Below, piece after piece: positions 61,260 through 64,000 of a DNA stretch of 64,000 bases (position 1 is its first letter; the number at the start of each line of letters is the position of its first letter). The stretch comes from Nilaparvata lugens (lineage: Eukaryota > Arthropoda > Insecta > Hemiptera > Delphacidae). The notes beneath the pieces are model-generated. The model ran no database searches. It saw only the letters and a list, made by a program, of their open reading frames with translations, and was not told the origin of the DNA. The DNA lies in NCBI RefSeq assembly GCF_014356525.2, contig NC_052509.1, forward strand, positions 33,840,584 to 33,904,583, written 5' to 3'. Made by a program: the position numbers and the translations under genes.

Positions 61260-61790
61260 GTTGCGCGCACGTAGAAAAACTTGAATGACTGTCAATAATG
61301 TTCGGAGGATTAAATAATCCTTTTTGGGTTGTTTGTGTGTGCGCGTACGAGCGGGCACCTGTCAAAGAGGTGTTTTCTTTTGGCTCTCTTGTGGTGTTGT
61401 GTCCGCGATGATGTTGCATTTTGGCTGCTTCTTCTTAGAGCTGCGACGTCCGAGCTGTGCCGTGCGTTCATTTGTCATTCATCGTTTGACGTTTCTGTTC
61501 ACCGTTGTACACTAGCACTGTCTGCCGGCGATTTGTGGCAGCTCAAATACAGGCGTGAATATTGTTGTCTCACGGGGTGCACTGTTGTCCTCAGACTCAG
61601 CTCAGAATGATGATCGATCTGCTCTCTCGAACAAAACCAAAACCATATCTATCGCGACATTTTTCTCGTCTTTATTTCACAACTGCGCTCCTCGAGGAGA
61701 AAATAGTTGGAATATTGTCAAGTCATCGATTCGTGTGGGAGAAATCGGAACTATGAAATGTTGCCGCCAAGAGAAATAAAAGATAAAGAT
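61260..61790 (+). promoter_or_regulatory. GC- and CpG-rich island, possible promoter or 5' exon
   Basis: About 500 bp that is visibly richer in G+C and CpG than the surrounding AT-rich DNA (GCGCGCACG, GTGCGCGTACGAGCGGGC, GCCGGCG). Overlapping frames of 60-90 codons on the plus strand have no domain and disagree, so it is more likely non-coding. In insects such islands can mark promoters or untranslated first exons. No TATA box or initiator can be assigned with confidence. Confidence 0.3.
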
Positions 61791-62284
61791 AACAAATAAT
61801 GTGATTCACGATCACACGATCTGCTGTTGTCATGTTGCTTTGAGTGTGAAATGTCAATGTTATAGGTCTATATAATAGTTCGAAGGATATCCAAATGCAA
61901 GTACTGTAAATACTGTATTGTATTTCAAAAAAGTTGAATAAATTAAATATCACGGAACCCTAATCCGTTAGTATGATTAATGTAAATAAGCTCATCCAAT
62001 GCATCTTTACGTTCCTAATGAAACATTCGAGTACATACTATCTCAAAGTGTTATGCTGAAATCTTTGTAAATAAAAGATACAACCGACGTCCCATTCATA
62101 TGCAAAAATAAAAATGCTCAATCCTGATTTATGCTGTGAGAATTTTATGAATGGATAATATTTATCATAGGACTGTGTGCATTCGTATTCAACAGATTTG
62201 GAAAGAACACGCATCAATCGCACGCGCTAAACATACGCGATTCTCTCTTTCCCTCTTTCTCTATCTATCACTCTCTCTCACACA

Positions 62285-62286
<2 letters not shown>
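61791..62286. other. Non-coding AT-rich DNA
   Basis: No gene seen. Confidence 0.4.

Positions 62287-62330
<44 letters not shown>
62287..62330. repeat. (CT)n microsatellite
   Basis: About 22 CT units, preceded by a CACACA stretch and CTCTCT variants from 62240. Confidence 0.96.
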
Positions 62331-62335
<5 letters not shown>

Positions 62336-62344
62336 ATCAGCCCT

Positions 62345-63190
62345 GAAACATCAAAAAATAGGATTAAAAGCTGTTATTTTAACAATTTTACACATTTAAG
62401 AGCGTATATCTCGAAAACTGTTGGAGATATCACAAATCACCACAGAACAAATATTGTAGAGAATTTATCAAGCTTCATTTTTGATTAGTTAGTCATGTCG
62501 GTTGAACGCATTTTCCTCAAGATATGAGCGTGTAAGCAAAACATTGAAAAATGCAACTTTTAAACCACCCTCATCCCTTTAGCACAAGGGGAATGGATGA
62601 GGACTTTTGATATGTTCACCCCCTAACTGGTGCCAACAAAGCTGCGAAGTCAAAAATTGTGTTCAAAACATTCTCTCCAAACTCCTTTGTCAATATTGGT
62701 CTATTTTTGTATAACTGAAGATCTCACACTCAACACTAAAGCTGCTGCAACAGTCGTGGGGATGTGAGTAAACTTGTGAAATTATACTTCAAATTGAAGA
62801 GAATTCGATGCTCTATATGCTTATGATAGGCATGAATTTTTCCCATCGATATTAAAAAAGTTATAAGACCAAATCGCAAAAAATCGAAGGAAATTGTGTT
62901 TTTTCAAAAATGTCATATATTTTAGAGCGGATATCTCGAAAAGTGAAAGTGATATAGAAAAAGTTGTTGGATCAATATTGTAGGAGATTATGTAAGCTCT
63001 AATTTCTTATAGAATAGTCATGTCTGTGAAATGCATAATTTTTTAGTTATATGAGAGAAACCAAAAAATGGTACCTTTGAATCACCCCCACTCCCCCAGC
63101 ACAGGGGGTAGGGGTGGGGACTTTTGATATGTTTACCTCCTCATCACCCTCAACAGAACTGCTGGGTCAAAAATTGTCTTCCAAACTTTT
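62345..63190 (-). repeat. Dispersed repeat family II, inverted copy
   Basis: The reverse complement follows the order of 12166-13360, including ACATATCAAAAGTCCCCAC, ATGAGGGTGGTTTAAAAGTT and the TTTAACAATT end. It contains both sub-blocks. Again a microsatellite, here (CT)n, sits at the same end of the repeat. Confidence 0.7.
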
Positions 63191-64000
63191 CCCTCTATAA
63201 CACTTCGTTGACTGGGCTAGAAATCAATTGAAAGATAAAGAAACTGATTTTAAACACATGCAAGAAAAATAATTATCAGTACTTTTATATTTTTCATGAA
63301 ATTAAGAACTACCATAATCGAAATTCACATTACAAAAGTATTTAGGAGTTTCATCAGAAAGTGGCTGGTCAAACGACTCTTGAGAACAATGATAAGATTT
63401 TGTCGAAATCGAAACGGTAAATGTCATTGTGAACGAAGTTCAATAAAATGCCCATTGAAAAACCAGATTCGAAAAGGTGAGTTCTCAGAGCGAAAGGAGA
63501 AACTGTCTCCGAAATAAGTAGAATCGAGAGAGAAAGAAAGAAGTATGGAAAATTGTGAAAAACAGAGCAACTAACATAAACCGGAAGACATAAAATAATA
63601 GGCAGGAGCTGAGTAGTGTACCAGCTATAAATAAATGTAATTCTCTGTCACTTTTCCATTGCAGATTGACTATTTTCTCTCTAAATGGCAAGTAACAGGT
63701 TTGAGGTAAACAGCACGATGTTGATTCACGATCGAATTAGTTTTATCTTGGACTGGACACACAATTTTACAGTTAGTAGAAGTGGAGATGATCATTATTA
63801 TTCAACAGGACATCTGGCTTGATCAAGCCAATCTGTAGCTGATAATTATTTAATTAAATTGCGTAAAACTTTATTCGTTCTCCCTTTATTACTGCGATTT
63901 ATTCTTCACATCACCCGGATTGTCTGGGAATCAAAATGAATTTATCAAAGTGATAAATGAAAATTTGTTTAATTTTATTTTTCGATGAATGAAATTTTAA
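63191..64000. other. Non-coding DNA at the window edge
   Basis: Short frames at 63296-63517 (plus) and 63485-63691 (minus) lack domains; nothing else recognised. Confidence 0.4.

Overview
The window looks like AT-rich nuclear DNA from an insect, most likely a hemipteran. The evidence is a short interstitial (CCTAA)n tract (the arthropod telomere motif), several decayed non-LTR retrotransposons (LINEs) with insect-type ORF1 and APE-RT proteins, many microsatellites and fold-back elements, and one clean host exon with splice sites. There are no operons, rRNA, tRNA or CRISPR that I can see. The hemipteran assignment is inference from overall repeat style.

Layout. 1-5205 (minus strand) is a LINE whose ORF1 (gag-like, zinc knuckles) and ORF2 (APE endonuclease plus reverse transcriptase) are separated by about 1.6 kb of an RNA-virus replicase, the superfamily 1 helicase region of a virga/nege-like virus. 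This virus-LINE chimera is the most notable thing in the window. 5203-6582 (plus) is the 3' half of a second LINE, abutting it head to head. 6.6-22.5 kb is non-coding DNA with a palindromic MITE, Helitron-like non-autonomous copies, a second dispersed repeat family, microsatellites and the telomere-like tract. 22.5-23.7 kb is a satellite-like array with a period of about 298 bp. 23.7-38.4 kb is mostly unique-looking AT-rich DNA with more Helitron-like copies and fold-backs. 38.4-43.1 kb is a nested block: a fold-back, a 26-bp tandem repeat, two near-identical 1.2-kb copies of a LINE 3' end, and the C-terminal tail of a Helitron helicase between them. 45.8-49.5 kb (plus) is a frameshifted LINE followed by a roughly 410-bp (TG)n tract. 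51649-51830 (plus) is one exon encoding a complete LIM domain, probably of a LIM-homeobox gene (Arrowhead/Lhx6-8-like). 52.5 and 54.3 kb hold two fold-back/MITE elements, the second flanked by TTAA. 56.3-57.8 kb is another broken LINE. 60.5-63.2 kb repeats families already seen at 7.5 and 12-13 kb.

How it fits together. The only convincing host gene content is the LIM exon; the rest is best read as its introns or flanks, filled by retrotransposons and their debris. No LINE here is fully intact, but the virus-carrying one is comparatively fresh: its ORF1 is open for 403 codons, the first 348 viral codons are open, and ORF2 has one nonsense codon plus a frameshift near the window edge.
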